In this document: positions 1 through 9,034 of the stretch, in pieces
How positions within the stretch are numbered: position 1 is the first letter of the stretch
Layout: every line of letters begins with the position of its first letter
Assembly: GCA_038522945.1 (NCBI GenBank)
Contig: JBCBJV010000011.1
Coordinates: 1 to 64,000 of the forward strand
Direction of reading: 5' to 3'
DNA: 64,000 nt
From: MED-G105 sp038522945
GTDB taxonomy: Bacteria; Pseudomonadota; Alphaproteobacteria; Caulobacterales; Parvularculaceae
Notes under the pieces: generated by a model
Database searches by the model: none
Told to the model about the DNA's origin: nothing
The model's input: only the letters and a program-made list of their open reading frames with translations
Position numbers and translations under genes: made by a program

Positions 1-1
1 T

Positions 2-223
2 GAAGACGAACTTCAGAGCGCTGATGGTCTTGAAGGCCTCTACGACCGCATCAACTCAAAAGCAACGAAGTCTTGCATTGACACCCGCTCACGCGACCTT
101 GCGTTCCAACGTACGTGCACAGAAGACCTCGTTGATGACTTCGTTGCTGGCATTAATAATCGCGACCTTGACGCGATTCACGGCGACGAAGTTGAGTTCG
201 ACCGTTATTCGTTCGAAGACTGA
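2..223 (+). CDS. UrcA-like protein, 3' end (5' truncated by window edge)
   Basis: An open frame enters from the left edge and ends at TGA 221-223, giving the last 73 residues of a protein. The pattern LYDRINSKATKSC, then a second Cys shortly after, then DLVDDFVAGINNRDLDAIH fits the C-terminal half of UrcA-family proteins. Those are small exported proteins of unknown function in alphaproteobacteria with two conserved Cys and a terminal helix. The signal peptide would lie outside the window. A good terminator follows 35 bases downstream, which supports this frame over the overlapping +1 frame. The family assignment rests on a short fragment and is moderately secure. Confidence 0.6.
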   Translation, partial: EDELQSADGLEGLYDRINSKATKSCIDTRSRDLAFQRTCTEDLVDDFVAGINNRDLDAIHGDEVEFDRYSFED

Positions 224-258
224 TATTTTTAACAGCTTAGCGCTGGCATGACAAACGC

Positions 259-298
259 GGCGGCAACAGATTTTCGTTGCCGCCTTTATTCTTTCTTT
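259..298 (+). terminator. Rho-independent terminator after the UrcA-like gene
   Basis: A perfect 9-bp stem (GGCGGCAAC at 259-267 with GTTGCCGCC at 276-284) encloses an 8-nt loop and is followed by a T-rich tail (TTTATTCTTTCTTT). It ends the left-edge gene and separates it from the convergent TerB-like gene. Confidence 0.85.
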
Positions 299-311
299 AA
301 TCTGAGAATTC

Positions 312-746
312 TCAGACCGGCTCGACCGTCAGATGCCGTGCGCGCGCGGCGTGCTCGATTGCTTCAGCGCCTTTGTCCGGCACATCAAGCGCGTTACGGA
401 TTAACTCCAGCACCCTGATTTCGGTAATGTCGAGGTTTTCATCCGCGGTCACCACATCGACCACCGCCGCGTAGGCCGTCTCGTTCAAATGACTGGGCAG
501 CGCGGCGGCAGCGCTTTCCAACACCCGGTGCAGCCCATCTTCAGACGCCATCAGACTGCCTGCCGCCTCTGATGTGGTCACGAGGGCAGCTTCGTCGGCA
601 TCAGAGAACATCGGAAAGGACCGGACCACTCGGCCAATGGTCCGCAGCTCATCGTCGGTGATGTTCCCGTCAGACGCGGACGTCATCACCATGAGAAAAA
701 CCACGGCTTCCTGCGGGGTGAGTGGCGTGATGCCTTCTGCTGGCAT
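312..746 (-). CDS. TerB-fold protein (tellurite-resistance TerB-like)
   Basis: A 144-residue, mostly helical, soluble protein. It has two acidic segments typical of the TerB fold: SASDGNITDDE near residues 22-32 and TADENLDITEIRVLELI near 105-120, the latter being the repeat's metal-binding-like acidic helix. TerB-fold proteins are cytoplasmic and often membrane- or stress-associated; their biochemical role is not established and no ter operon is present here. The longest frame begins at a TTG at 815. The ATG at 746 is preferred because GGGAG lies about 11 nt upstream and the conserved part begins just after it. It converges on the terminator at 259-298. Confidence 0.65.
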   Translation of the reverse strand: MPAEGITPLTPQEAVVFLMVMTSASDGNITDDELRTIGRVVRSFPMFSDADEAALVTTSEAAGSLMASEDGLHRVLESAAAALPSHLNETAYAAVVDVVTADENLDITEIRVLELIRNALDVPDKGAEAIEHAARARHLTVEPV

Positions 747-868
747 GGTGACGTAATCTCCCAATGAACATTCCTGATTGATCAGGACCCTACGCCTCAC
801 CGACGGAAGGAACAAGCTGCCAAAGACAGGCTAATTTTCCGCAAGATCGTCCCGGGAAAGCAACGGAG

Positions 869-3331
869 CTAATTCGCCGGCGAAATCGTCATCGTTGCCA
901 CTTCGTCGATTTCGGCCAAATCGGTTGGGATACGGATGTAATCGCCATTCTCCCAGAGCCGCAAGAGATCGTCATAGTGGGGCGAAGTAAAGTGCCCGGA
1001 TTGCCCGCCTGTGGTGATGAATTCAGCCGCATCGGGGGCCGCCATATCGACCACAAACCGCAAGCCCGGCCCGTGAGTGCTGAAGCCTGACCGGGGAAAA
1101 TCCGCAATGAACCGTGTGCCCACATTGGGCGCATCAAACCCCGCACCGCGATTAGTGGTGCGTGACAAGCGTTTGCCCACCACGGGGAACGCCCCAAGGC
1201 CCAAATGGTCGTGGAGATCTATGGAAACGGCGCCCCAGCGCGCTTCTTCCAGGCTGCCATGGGCCTCGATCGTCTCAAGGGTTGTCGCCTCCAGGGCAGC
1301 TGCCATTTGCCCCTGGCAAGTCTCCAGTGCGTCTTCCGTTCGCAGATCATCACAGAATTTCGCTGAGACGCCGCCGCTCAAAAGGCTCTCCACTTGACCC
1401 AAATGGTACCGGTCAAAACGCGGCCAGACCGTGCCCAGATCATCTTCAAAAATCCGAGCGCGCAACCTCGTGACCCAGGTCGCAAAGATAAGCGGCGCGG
1501 CTTCTTCCTTGTCCCAGGACCGATCCCAAGCCGTCATGATATCAACCGCCGATTGGGCGTCATCGGAGAGGTCCTCTAGCACCACCATGTCGAGCATGGC
1601 CGACGCCACGTCCTGTACATTGCGCGCCGTTGTATCCAACTGGATCGCCTTAAAGCTCTCTGAGTCGTGGGCGGGCGTCGCGTCGATTAGATCTTGGATG
1701 CGCTGCTGGCGCGACGGCGAGACATTCATCGGGCCGCGATAATAGGGATATTCAAAAGGAACGACTTTAGCATTTGCGGTGACGATCTTGCCGCTTTCTG
1801 GATTCAATACATAAGGCGTCAACTCGCGCGGGATCATGCCTTGCCAGTCATTGTCCGGGTTCGCCCCGTCCACATAGGCCCGCCCCATGGTCTCGTGGTT
1901 TTCCCCGCGGACTGGCACCTTACCGGGAACAATAAGCCCGATATTGCCAGCGGTATCCGCCATCACAAAGTTCTCGATCGGCCCATCGATCAGGCGAAAG
2001 GCGCTTGCGAGGCTTTCGACATCATCGGCGTCGAGGCTTTCAAAAATGCCGCCAACACTCCCATCTGGACCATCAAAGGCAGTCCACGCCATCGCCATTT
2101 TGTGGGTATCGAAATCAACAGCTGGCTTAGGGTCGGAAAACAGATCGTCGGGGATCACAGGTCCATGACGGGTTTCCAGATAGGTCTCGGTCACCTCTGC
2201 CCCGAAACGTACGTTGAAGGTTTCTTCCCGCGCCTCGAACGTGGCCCAACCATCCGGCGTTTTGTATTCGTCTGGGTTCTGCGGGTTCAGCACTTCCATA
2301 TAAATGTCTTGCGCGTCACTGCCGTGGTTGTTGGTGATGCCCCAGGCGACTTTGTCATTCCGTCCAATGATGATTGTCGGCAAGCCAGGTATTGTCGCGC
2401 CGACCTGGTTTTCGCCGCCCACCTTCAGGTGCGCAAGATACCAGAACCCGGGCATCGTGAATCCGAGGTGCGGATCATTGGCGAGCAAGGGCATGCCCGA
2501 TTTGGAATGCGCGCCGGAGACAACCCAGTTGTTTGAGTTCTCCGTTGCCGGATCAGCGGGCATCATCGGCGGCAGGCTTCCCTCATCAACGGGCGTTGCT
2601 CCATCGACGGGGAGGCCGAGCGTGCGGGCCATGTCCGCCCATGTGACACTCACATGCTCTGCGCGATCATAAGGTGGATCAAACGCCCGCATAAGCTCTT
2701 CGAGGGCGATCTGGTTTTCTGCTCCCTTAGCGCGCATGGCCGCATGCTCATCGCCTGCATTAATGCTCAACGTCGTCCACAGCATTTTCTGCACAAGGAC
2801 CGTATCCTCCGGGGTCCAGGGCGCCGGATCCGTCATGGTAAGGATGTATTCCGCAGGCTTCTTGTAGACCTCGGACGTCCGCCACGCGTTCACACCGTCC
2901 GTATAGGCCTCAATGAAACTGCGCAATTCAGGAGAGAGGGAAGCGATCGTTTCGCGCGCATTGGACGGAAAATTGAAGACTCGCATAAAGCGGTCATTGC
3001 CAAGGGCCGGCTTTCCGAGAATCTCCGCAACCCGCCCTGAAGCCGCGCGACGTGTCAGGTCCATCTGCCAGTAGCGGTCTTGAGCGTGAACGAACCCGAG
3101 TGCAAAAGCCGCCGCGTTCTGGGTCTCGGCTTCAATATGGGGCACAGCGTAGGCGTCGCGCACGATGGTCACTGGCCCTGGTGCGCCAGCAAGGGTCAGC
3201 TCGCCAGTATAGACCGGCATAGCCCCGGTCGCCCGCTGCCACTGAACGAGGCCAAACCCCGCAACGGCTGCAAACACCACCAGCAAAATCCCCAGTACAG
3301 CCAGGAAAACCCGCAACATCGTCCGCGCCAT
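869..3331 (-). CDS. Penicillin acylase family protein (Ntn hydrolase, S45)
   Basis: An 820-residue precursor with an N-terminal membrane segment (LRVFLAVLGILLVVFAAVAG, residues 6-25) that would send it to the periplasm. S45 acylases self-cleave in front of a Ser that becomes the N-terminal nucleophile. Here that Ser is in ENSNNWVVSG (about residue 266), followed by the family block LLANDPHLG. The upstream part (VPHIEAETQNAAAFALGFVHAQDRYWQMDLTRR) is the usual alpha-chain signature, and the length fits. The substrate could be a penicillin-like amide or an acyl-homoserine lactone; the sequence does not decide. The start is the ATG at 3331, with GGGGAGGT 5 nt upstream; the ATG nine codons earlier has no comparable site. 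It is transcribed alone, divergently from the lysyl-tRNA synthetase. Confidence 0.9.
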   Translation of the reverse strand: MARTMLRVFLAVLGILLVVFAAVAGFGLVQWQRATGAMPVYTGELTLAGAPGPVTIVRDAYAVPHIEAETQNAAAFALGFVHAQDRYWQMDLTRRAASGRVAEILGKPALGNDRFMRVFNFPSNARETIASLSPELRSFIEAYTDGVNAWRTSEVYKKPAEYILTMTDPAPWTPEDTVLVQKMLWTTLSINAGDEHAAMRAKGAENQIALEELMRAFDPPYDRAEHVSVTWADMARTLGLPVDGATPVDEGSLPPMMPADPATENSNNWVVSGAHSKSGMPLLANDPHLGFTMPGFWYLAHLKVGGENQVGATIPGLPTIIIGRNDKVAWGITNNHGSDAQDIYMEVLNPQNPDEYKTPDGWATFEAREETFNVRFGAEVTETYLETRHGPVIPDDLFSDPKPAVDFDTHKMAMAWTAFDGPDGSVGGIFESLDADDVESLASAFRLIDGPIENFVMADTAGNIGLIVPGKVPVRGENHETMGRAYVDGANPDNDWQGMIPRELTPYVLNPESGKIVTANAKVVPFEYPYYRGPMNVSPSRQQRIQDLIDATPAHDSESFKAIQLDTTARNVQDVASAMLDMVVLEDLSDDAQSAVDIMTAWDRSWDKEEAAPLIFATWVTRLRARIFEDDLGTVWPRFDRYHLGQVESLLSGGVSAKFCDDLRTEDALETCQGQMAAALEATTLETIEAHGSLEEARWGAVSIDLHDHLGLGAFPVVGKRLSRTTNRGAGFDAPNVGTRFIADFPRSGFSTHGPGLRFVVDMAAPDAAEFITTGGQSGHFTSPHYDDLLRLWENGDYIRIPTDLAEIDEVATMTISPAN

Positions 3332-3548
3332 AATTACCTCCCCTTCCGGCATGTCCACGCCCGCTTCGCTAAGAGAGAAGCGATAACCGCCTTTGAATAC
3401 AAGCGTATGACGGTTTTCGGAGCATTATGCATTCAGCCTTGTCGCCCAAAGCTTGACGAACATTGACCATCTTGGCCCACGGCGCGTATGGAAGAGGACC
3501 CGGCTGTGCCTGTCATTTAAACAAGGACACGCACAGCCGAGCCGCTTT

Positions 3549-3584
3549 AGCCACCCCTTACAAAACAGCCACCCCTTACAAAAG
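3549..3584. repeat. Tandem 18-bp duplication upstream of lysK
   Basis: Two consecutive copies of AGCCACCCCTTACAAAA plus one variable base (C, then G), at 3549-3566 and 3567-3584. They lie in the leader of the lysyl-tRNA synthetase gene, ending 13 bp before its ATG. It is one of several short perfect duplications in spacers of this window. Confidence 0.9.
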
Positions 3585-3597
3585 AGCAGCACCAATC

Positions 3598-5181
3598 ATG
3601 GGCAACGCCTTCACACCAGACGACCTTACCAACGCTAAATCCTGGCCCTTTCAGGAAGCCCGCGGGCTAATCAAGCGGCTGGACAAGGTGAAGGACCGTA
3701 AGGGGCCTGTTGTCTTTCAGACCGGGTACGGCCCCTCGGGCCCGCCCCATATCGGCACGTTCGGCGAGGTGGCACGAACCACCATGGTGCGGCGGGCGTT
3801 TGAGGCGCTGACCGGCGAGGAAACCCGTCTCATCAGTTTTTCCGATGACATGGATGGGATGCGGAAGGTGCCGCCCCATTTACCGAACCAGGAACTCTTA
3901 GAAGCGCACCTGCAGGAGCCGCTCACGAAAGTGCCCAACCCATTCGGGACCGATCACCCGAGCTTTGCGCACCACAACAACGCGGCGCTCCGCGCTTTCC
4001 TTGACCAGTTCGGTTTCGATTACGAATTTTATTCCGCCACGGAACAATATGAATCTGGTGCGTTTGACGAGACCCTGGTCCGCGTTCTGGAACGCTATGA
4101 TGCGGTGATGGAGATCATTCTCCCGACACTCGGCGAAGATCGCCGGGCGACATACTCTCCGATCCTGCCGATCTCGCCATCGTCGGGCCGCGTCCTTTAC
4201 GTTCCCATGCTGGAAATTGACGCCAATGCGGGCACCATCGTCTTCGAAGACGAGACCGGAGAGAAAGTCAAAACCAGCGTCAAGGGTGGTGCCACCAAGC
4301 TGCAATGGAAAGCCGACTGGGCCGGGCGATGGTTTGCTCTCGGCATTGACTATGAGATGGCCGGCGAGGACTTGACGGAATCCGTGCGGCTGTCCTCACG
4401 TATCGTCAAGGCGCTCGGTGCGGAACCACCTGCCGGGTTCAACTATCAGCTCTTCCTCGATGAGGAAGGCAAGAAGATCTCCAAAACCAAAGGCAATGGG
4501 ATCTCCATTGAGCAATGGTTGCGGTACGGATCACCCCAGTCGCTAGGGCTTTTCATGTTTCAAAATCCACGAGCAGCGAAGAAACTTTATCTCAACATCA
4601 TCCCGAAAACGGTTGATGAATACTGGACCCACGTGGAGAAGTATGTCGATCAGGAAGGCATCAAGGCGCTGGATAATCCCGCCTGGCATATCCACGAAGG
4701 AAAACCGCCGAGCGCGACGCCGCCGGTCAGCTATGGGATGTTGCTGACGCTCGTCTCAGCCATCGGCAACGCCGACCGAGAGATCCTGGAAGGGTTCATC
4801 CGCAAGTATCGACCCGGTGCCAGCGAGGAGGAATTCAATGCTGCGAGTGGCATGATTGATTATGCCGGGGCTTATTTTGAAGACTTCATCAAGCCGACCA
4901 AATCATTCCGTGCGCCCACGGACGAAGAACGCAAAGCCCTTACTGAACTGGCCACGGCCTTGCGGGCACTCGGCGAAGACGCCGAAGAGCAGGACTACCA
5001 GACGGCGGTTTTCGACGCCGGCAAAGCGAACGGCTTCGCAGACAACATCCGCAGCTGGTTCACGGCGATCTATGAGATCGTTTTCGGTCAATCGGAAGGG
5101 CCTCGCATGGGCCCATTCACAAAAATCTATGGGGCCAGCGCCACGGCGGATATGATCGAAGCGGCGCTGGGGCGGGGTTAA
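3598..5181 (+). CDS. lysK: Lysyl-tRNA synthetase, class I
   Basis: Charges tRNA-Lys with lysine in the cytoplasm. The 527-residue protein has class I signatures: GPSGPPHIGT (HIGH-type, residues 45-54) and KKISKTKGNGIS (KMSKS-type, about 292-303). It is therefore the archaeal/alphaproteobacterial class I LysRS rather than the class II LysS of most bacteria. The frame can be extended upstream to 3463, but the extension (through the 18-bp duplication) is low-complexity. The ATG at 3598 starts just before the family's usual N-terminus; its ribosome site (AAAAGAGCAGC) is weak. It is monocistronic and divergent from the penicillin acylase. A five-copy 12-bp repeat begins 5 bp past the stop. Confidence 0.95.
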   Translation: MGNAFTPDDLTNAKSWPFQEARGLIKRLDKVKDRKGPVVFQTGYGPSGPPHIGTFGEVARTTMVRRAFEALTGEETRLISFSDDMDGMRKVPPHLPNQELLEAHLQEPLTKVPNPFGTDHPSFAHHNNAALRAFLDQFGFDYEFYSATEQYESGAFDETLVRVLERYDAVMEIILPTLGEDRRATYSPILPISPSSGRVLYVPMLEIDANAGTIVFEDETGEKVKTSVKGGATKLQWKADWAGRWFALGIDYEMAGEDLTESVRLSSRIVKALGAEPPAGFNYQLFLDEEGKKISKTKGNGISIEQWLRYGSPQSLGLFMFQNPRAAKKLYLNIIPKTVDEYWTHVEKYVDQEGIKALDNPAWHIHEGKPPSATPPVSYGMLLTLVSAIGNADREILEGFIRKYRPGASEEEFNAASGMIDYAGAYFEDFIKPTKSFRAPTDEERKALTELATALRALGEDAEEQDYQTAVFDAGKANGFADNIRSWFTAIYEIVFGQSEGPRMGPFTKIYGASATADMIEAALGRG

Positions 5182-5185
5182 CAAT

Positions 5186-5245
5186 CCCTGTCGCTAGCGC
5201 TGTTGCTAGCCCTGTCGCTAACCCTGTTGCTAGCCCTGTTGCTAG
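5186..5245. repeat. Five-copy 12-bp tandem repeat
   Basis: Five consecutive near-identical 12-mers of the form [C/C]CCTGT[T/C]GCTA[G/A]: CCCTGTCGCTAG, CGCTGTTGCTAG, CCCTGTCGCTAA, CCCTGTTGCTAG, CCCTGTTGCTAG. They fill the spacer between the lysK stop and the next gene. The GCTAGC palindrome recurs at two unit junctions. No coding or known regulatory role is evident. Confidence 0.9.
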
Positions 5246-5299
5246 AGCCCGGCCGCCACACCGAAGTTACAGTCCTGACGATCGAACAGGGAGCACGCC

Positions 5300-6505
5300 A
5301 TGATTACCCGTAGAGCGGCCACAATTGCGATCACCGTTGCAATGAGCACCCTTGCGCTCGCCGCTTGCGATCACCGCACGACGATCGGGCCAGTTTCGAT
5401 CGCCGCCGAGGTCGACCTTTCTGAACCACGCCTGACCGAAACAGAGCTGCAATCAAAGCTCGACGCCTTCCAGGCAGAGCACCCCATTGCCCCCGGTCTC
5501 GCCGCGTCAGTGATTGTTAGCAACCAAAAGGCAGTTTCCACGGCAACGGGCGTCGCCGACCCGACAGGGCGCCCGATGACGGTCAACACGCCAGTGCGGA
5601 TTGCGTCGAACACAAAGTCGTTCATCGCTGCAGCAGCCTTGCGTTTGTGGGAAGACGACCGTCTCGATCTTGATACGCCCATCTCTCAGCTGATCAGTAC
5701 CACACACAATGATCTGCTGGTCTCAGACGGATACGACACAAAGACGATCACTGTCCGTCACTTGCTCATGCACGCTGGTGGGCTCGATGACCATTTCTCC
5801 GGGGATGCCTTCAAAACCAGAATTTTAAGCAATCCCGGTTATAATTGGACGCGCACAGACCAACTGGCACTACTGGTGGAGGCGACTGACCCGATCGCCG
5901 CGCCCGGTGAGACGTTCCACTACTCAGACACGGGCTACATCCTCCTTGGTGAGATCATTGAGCGCATCACGGATCAACCGCTCCATGAAGCGATCCGAGA
6001 ACTGACCAAACTTGACAAGATTGGACTTGAGAATACCTGGTGGGATGAAGCCGAGCCCGCACCGGTAGGTATCCCCGACCGGGCGCACCAATGGCTCGGC
6101 GGTGAGGTTAACAGCTACCCGATCCACGGCAGCGTCGACGCCTATGGCGGCGGCGGTCTCATTGCCAACATGGAAGAACTCGCCCTGTTTTATCATGCGC
6201 TTTTTGATCGCGCGGTGTTTGTCGATCCGGCGACGCTTGACCTGATGACAACCGCTCCCGGCCATCCTGAAGGCAGCCCATACCGCATAGGCCTTTTTGC
6301 GGGAGAGGTTGATGGGTTCGCGACCTATGGCCATGGCGGGTTCTGGGGCACGGATGCGTTTATCATCCCCGAACAGAACATCACTGTTGCTCTTGTTGCC
6401 CTTGACCAGAGTGCAATCAGGGATCTGCGCGGTATGGGCCGGGAGCTGGCGGCGTCACTCATCAAAAAAGATACGGTTGATAAAGATACGGGCGACAAAG
6501 ACTGA
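5300..6505 (+). CDS. Serine hydrolase, beta-lactamase/DD-peptidase family, lipoprotein
   Basis: A 401-residue secreted protein. The N-terminus MITRRAATIAITVAMSTLAL leads to a lipobox LALAAC with Cys23, so it is probably a lipoprotein. The catalytic set of the class C beta-lactamase/esterase superfamily is visible: SNTK (Ser103, Lys106; SxxK), YSD at 208-210 (the YxN position, with Asp replacing Asn) and YGHGGFWG near 346-353 (the KTG/HxG position). Such proteins include D-aminopeptidases, esterases and PBP-like hydrolases, so the substrate is unknown and resistance should not be inferred. The ATG at 5300 follows AGGGAGC at good spacing. The C-terminal tail is charged (KKDTVDKDTGDKD) and includes a short internal repeat. 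Confidence 0.85.
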   Translation: MITRRAATIAITVAMSTLALAACDHRTTIGPVSIAAEVDLSEPRLTETELQSKLDAFQAEHPIAPGLAASVIVSNQKAVSTATGVADPTGRPMTVNTPVRIASNTKSFIAAAALRLWEDDRLDLDTPISQLISTTHNDLLVSDGYDTKTITVRHLLMHAGGLDDHFSGDAFKTRILSNPGYNWTRTDQLALLVEATDPIAAPGETFHYSDTGYILLGEIIERITDQPLHEAIRELTKLDKIGLENTWWDEAEPAPVGIPDRAHQWLGGEVNSYPIHGSVDAYGGGGLIANMEELALFYHALFDRAVFVDPATLDLMTTAPGHPEGSPYRIGLFAGEVDGFATYGHGGFWGTDAFIIPEQNITVALVALDQSAIRDLRGMGRELAASLIKKDTVDKDTGDKD

Positions 6506-6529
6506 CCGCAACGACGCCCCAAAATAAAT

Positions 6530-6567
6530 TCCAACTCACCCCTCCAACTCACCCCTCCAACTCACCC
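6530..6567. repeat. Three-copy 13-bp tandem repeat
   Basis: TCCAACTCACCCC occurs at 6530-6542 and 6543-6555, and incompletely at 6556-6567. The repeat lies between the beta-lactamase-family gene and the candidate promoter of the paralogue array. Confidence 0.85.
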
Positions 6568-6582
6568 TCGGGACCCAACCCT

Positions 6583-6610
6583 TTGACGTGCAAGCGATTT
6601 CTCCTATGCT
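6583..6610 (+). promoter_or_regulatory. Candidate sigma-70-type promoter of the paralogue array
   Basis: TTGACG (6583-6588) and TATGCT (6605-6610) are separated by 16 bp, about 73 bp before the first array gene. No comparable promoter is possible between most later genes because they overlap. This is therefore the best candidate start for one long transcript. Confidence 0.5.
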
Positions 6611-6682
6611 CGCGCCAACGATGAGCGACATGAGGGGGAATATGCGCCGTCAATTCTTCAATTCTGGTGCGGGGAATACCTG

Positions 6683-7507
6683 ATGCTTCTCCGCCGCATC
6701 ACCGAACACGTCAAAGCTCAAAACTGGACCGCTGTTTGTCTCGACTTCATCATCGTCGTGGTTGGTGTCTTCATGGGTATTCAGCTTGGGAACTGGAATG
6801 ATGCACGGGCGGTCCGCATTAGCGAAAGTGATTTTCTTGGGCGATTGCATGACGATATCGTCGAGCTACAAGAGCGCCGGGCGTTTTACGATACGGGCAG
6901 GCCTTTGGATATGGCGTTGCACGTCATTATCACCGAATTCCTGATGGGAGAACGTGATGATTTATCTGAGATCGACAAGCTGAACGTCAGAGATTTTCCA
7001 GGGATTGAAAACATCAAAGGCCTCTCGGCGGCTTTAACTTGTAATACCCTTGATTGGAGTGCGGCTTTGACCGTTCCACCAGCGGCATTACCAACAGCGA
7101 CAGAATTGGTGTCGTCGGGGCGGGTGAATGATATTGCGTCGGCGAATATCAGGGCCGCTTTACAATCATACCTTCAGCAAGCTGATCGTGCGAATGAACT
7201 AATTGCTGCATTAGAAAAGTTCAATACTCACTTGTCTAGCCGCTTTCCTGATCTGTTTGAGATCAGGAATAAAAATTGGGAATATGATTTTGGTACGGGC
7301 AGCCCCCCAAGCGATTATCGCTGTGATTACGAAGCGATGCGCCAAAATAGGGCGTTCATGAATGCCTTTGCGCTGAACGTTGATACCTACTCCGACTACA
7401 CCATAAGAGGTGTTTTGCCCGTTAGTGAAAAGCTGAAGGCTCTCCATCAAGCGGTAGATCGTGAACTCGAGATCATCCACACTTCTGAGCCGGAAGCGAC
7501 GCCATGA
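6683..7507 (+). CDS. DUF6090-like membrane protein, array copy 1
   Basis: First of twelve tandem paralogues. Shared architecture: a basic N-terminus (MLLRRITEHVKAQNW), one hydrophobic span (about residues 17-35, AVCLDFIIVVVGVFMGIQL), the signature GNWN, then a soluble helical domain of some 220 residues. The basic N-terminus predicts N-in/C-out, so the large domain is probably periplasmic. The family resembles DUF6090, whose function is unknown. Copy 1 has 274 residues and is the longest. Outside the membrane span it has two Cys (LTCNT and YRCDY). The middle motif ATELVSSGRVNDI matches the 'xELxxxGxxxxI' core seen in most copies. GGGGAATACCTG precedes the ATG. Its stop overlaps the next start (ATGA). 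Confidence 0.8.
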   Translation: MLLRRITEHVKAQNWTAVCLDFIIVVVGVFMGIQLGNWNDARAVRISESDFLGRLHDDIVELQERRAFYDTGRPLDMALHVIITEFLMGERDDLSEIDKLNVRDFPGIENIKGLSAALTCNTLDWSAALTVPPAALPTATELVSSGRVNDIASANIRAALQSYLQQADRANELIAALEKFNTHLSSRFPDLFEIRNKNWEYDFGTGSPPSDYRCDYEAMRQNRAFMNAFALNVDTYSDYTIRGVLPVSEKLKALHQAVDRELEIIHTSEPEATP

Positions 7508-8280
7508 TCCTCCGTCGCGTTATCGAACATGTCCGCCTCCAGAACTGGACGGCTGTCTTCCTCGACTTCGTCATCGTCGTGGTCGGTGTTTTCATGGGTA
7601 TTCAGCTTGGGAACTGGAATGAGGCGCGGCAGGAAAGGTCGATCGAACGAGACACTCTCATCCGCCTGTATCAAGACATAAAGGAGAGTATTGCCGGGCA
7701 GTCTCGCGACATTAATTTCCTTGAACAACAACTGGCGGATCAACAGGTGATCATGCTATCGCTTGCCGCCTGCGAAGTTTCGCCGCGAGACGATGCCGTA
7801 TTTCAACGCGGCATTGCCACGCTCGGTTGGCTTAACCCGCCCCGGCTTTATCGCCGCACCATTGACGAAGTGATCGCGTCTGGCAGAACGGATATTATCC
7901 GCAACCGTGAAATCGCAGCCGACCTCGCCCGTATTGTCTCACTCGTGGAGTGGCGCGGCGCCTGGTTCCGATCCACGATCAGTACGCTGGAATCGCACAG
8001 CAAACTCGTGGAACGCCATACACGGTATGACATGAGCCGCGTCATTCACAATCCTTTCGTGGCCAACCAGCGCGGCGGCGTCGATTACAACATCGATACC
8101 CTTTGCAGCGATCCGACCATCGCGAACGCCATTTCGTCCATCAGTTATCGAACGTCCGAACGATTGGAAGCGTATAGGCCGATCCTCGATGCCTACACGG
8201 ATTTTCTTCCGCTGATCGCGGCGGAATTGAACGACCGATGGGGGGTCAACAACCTGCAGGAGACAGCTAATGCTCCTTAG
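7504..8280 (+). CDS. DUF6090-like membrane protein, array copy 2
   Basis: 258 residues. It overlaps copy 1 by 4 bp (ATGA). The N-terminal cassette is the RRVIEHVR variant (MILRRVIEHVRLQNWTAVF), followed by span and GNWNEARQE. The core motif is YRRTIDEVIASGRTDIIRN. There are two Cys after the membrane span (AACEVS, TLCSDP). The cassette DNA of the membrane half is nearly the same as in copy 12, although the rest of the two genes is unrelated by eye. Translation is probably coupled to copy 1, as there is no room for an independent ribosome site outside the upstream coding sequence. Confidence 0.8.
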   Translation: MILRRVIEHVRLQNWTAVFLDFVIVVVGVFMGIQLGNWNEARQERSIERDTLIRLYQDIKESIAGQSRDINFLEQQLADQQVIMLSLAACEVSPRDDAVFQRGIATLGWLNPPRLYRRTIDEVIASGRTDIIRNREIAADLARIVSLVEWRGAWFRSTISTLESHSKLVERHTRYDMSRVIHNPFVANQRGGVDYNIDTLCSDPTIANAISSISYRTSERLEAYRPILDAYTDFLPLIAAELNDRWGVNNLQETANAP

Positions 8281-9034
8281 ACGTATCACCGAACACGTCA
8301 AAGCTCAAAACTGGACCGCTGTTTGTCTCGACTTTGTTATCGTCGTGGTTGGTGTCTTCATCGGTATTCAGGTCTCGAACTGGAACGCGACTGAAGACCA
8401 GAAGCAACGACAGCAGGTGGCACTTGCTGACCTTTTCACCGAAAGCCAGGCAATCATTGCCATCATCGAAGGGGAAGTCAGCCGCGAAGCGAACAACATC
8501 GCTCGAGCTCGACCTGTTGTGGCGGCAATTTCTGCGCAAGACCGAGAGGGCTTAACAAGCGAACAGATCGTTTCAGCTTTAGCCAATGCACGGCAATTCA
8601 GAGCGATTTCCACGCCGCGAGTTGTTTATGACAGCCTCACGAGCGCCGGTGTTCTGAATGGCATTTCTGAAACACCCGCCATTCGCGCGGTGTCTCGTTT
8701 TTATAGTACCGGGGAAAACGTCCAAAACGCGACAGAGCTGTTTCAGTACTTCATCATCGAGGAGTTTCCGAAATTTGGTGAATATGCGGGGGTGGAGGTC
8801 GCGTACAACGACCGGGGTTCATTTTTACGTCAGTATACTGTTGATGTTGATACATTCATTAACAATGAGGCAGCGCGGGAGGATGCCGTCCACCTTTTAC
8901 GGAACATGGTCGCCTTTCAGAGTATTCGCCTAAACTATCTTCAGAGTGCTGTTGATATGTGTGTTTCTTTGGGAGAGGCGCTTGGACAAGAATGCTCCAA
9001 CACACCTACGATTCGCGAGGAAGAGGCCCCATGA
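8270..9034 (+). CDS. DUF6090-like membrane protein, array copy 3
   Basis: 254 residues. The start lies 11 bp inside the end of copy 2, the largest overlap in the array. The cassette is MLLRRITEHVKAQNWTAVC, with an unusual Cys at the membrane boundary shared only with copy 1. The DNA of 8285-8334 is identical to 6698-6747 in copy 1, while the downstream domains show no obvious similarity. The core motif is YDSLTSAGVLNGIS. The periplasmic-side Cys pair is close together near the C-terminus (MCVSLGEALGQEC), suggesting a short disulfide loop. Confidence 0.8.
   Translation: MLLRRITEHVKAQNWTAVCLDFVIVVVGVFIGIQVSNWNATEDQKQRQQVALADLFTESQAIIAIIEGEVSREANNIARARPVVAAISAQDREGLTSEQIVSALANARQFRAISTPRVVYDSLTSAGVLNGISETPAIRAVSRFYSTGENVQNATELFQYFIIEEFPKFGEYAGVEVAYNDRGSFLRQYTVDVDTFINNEAAREDAVHLLRNMVAFQSIRLNYLQSAVDMCVSLGEALGQECSNTPTIREEEAP

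Noticed and set aside
24..251. 75-codon plus-strand frame at the left edge
   Set aside because: It is one frame off the UrcA-like reading frame, whose residues and stop fit a known family and the terminator that follows.
1694..2536. 280-codon frame antisense to the penicillin acylase gene
   Set aside because: It is rich in His and Arg, lacks a ribosome site, and lies wholly opposite a clear S45 acylase; a codon-bias shadow.
5300..6505. Calling the serine hydrolase an antibiotic-resistance beta-lactamase
   Set aside because: Only superfamily motifs are visible, YSD replaces YxN, and lipoprotein esterases or peptidases share them.
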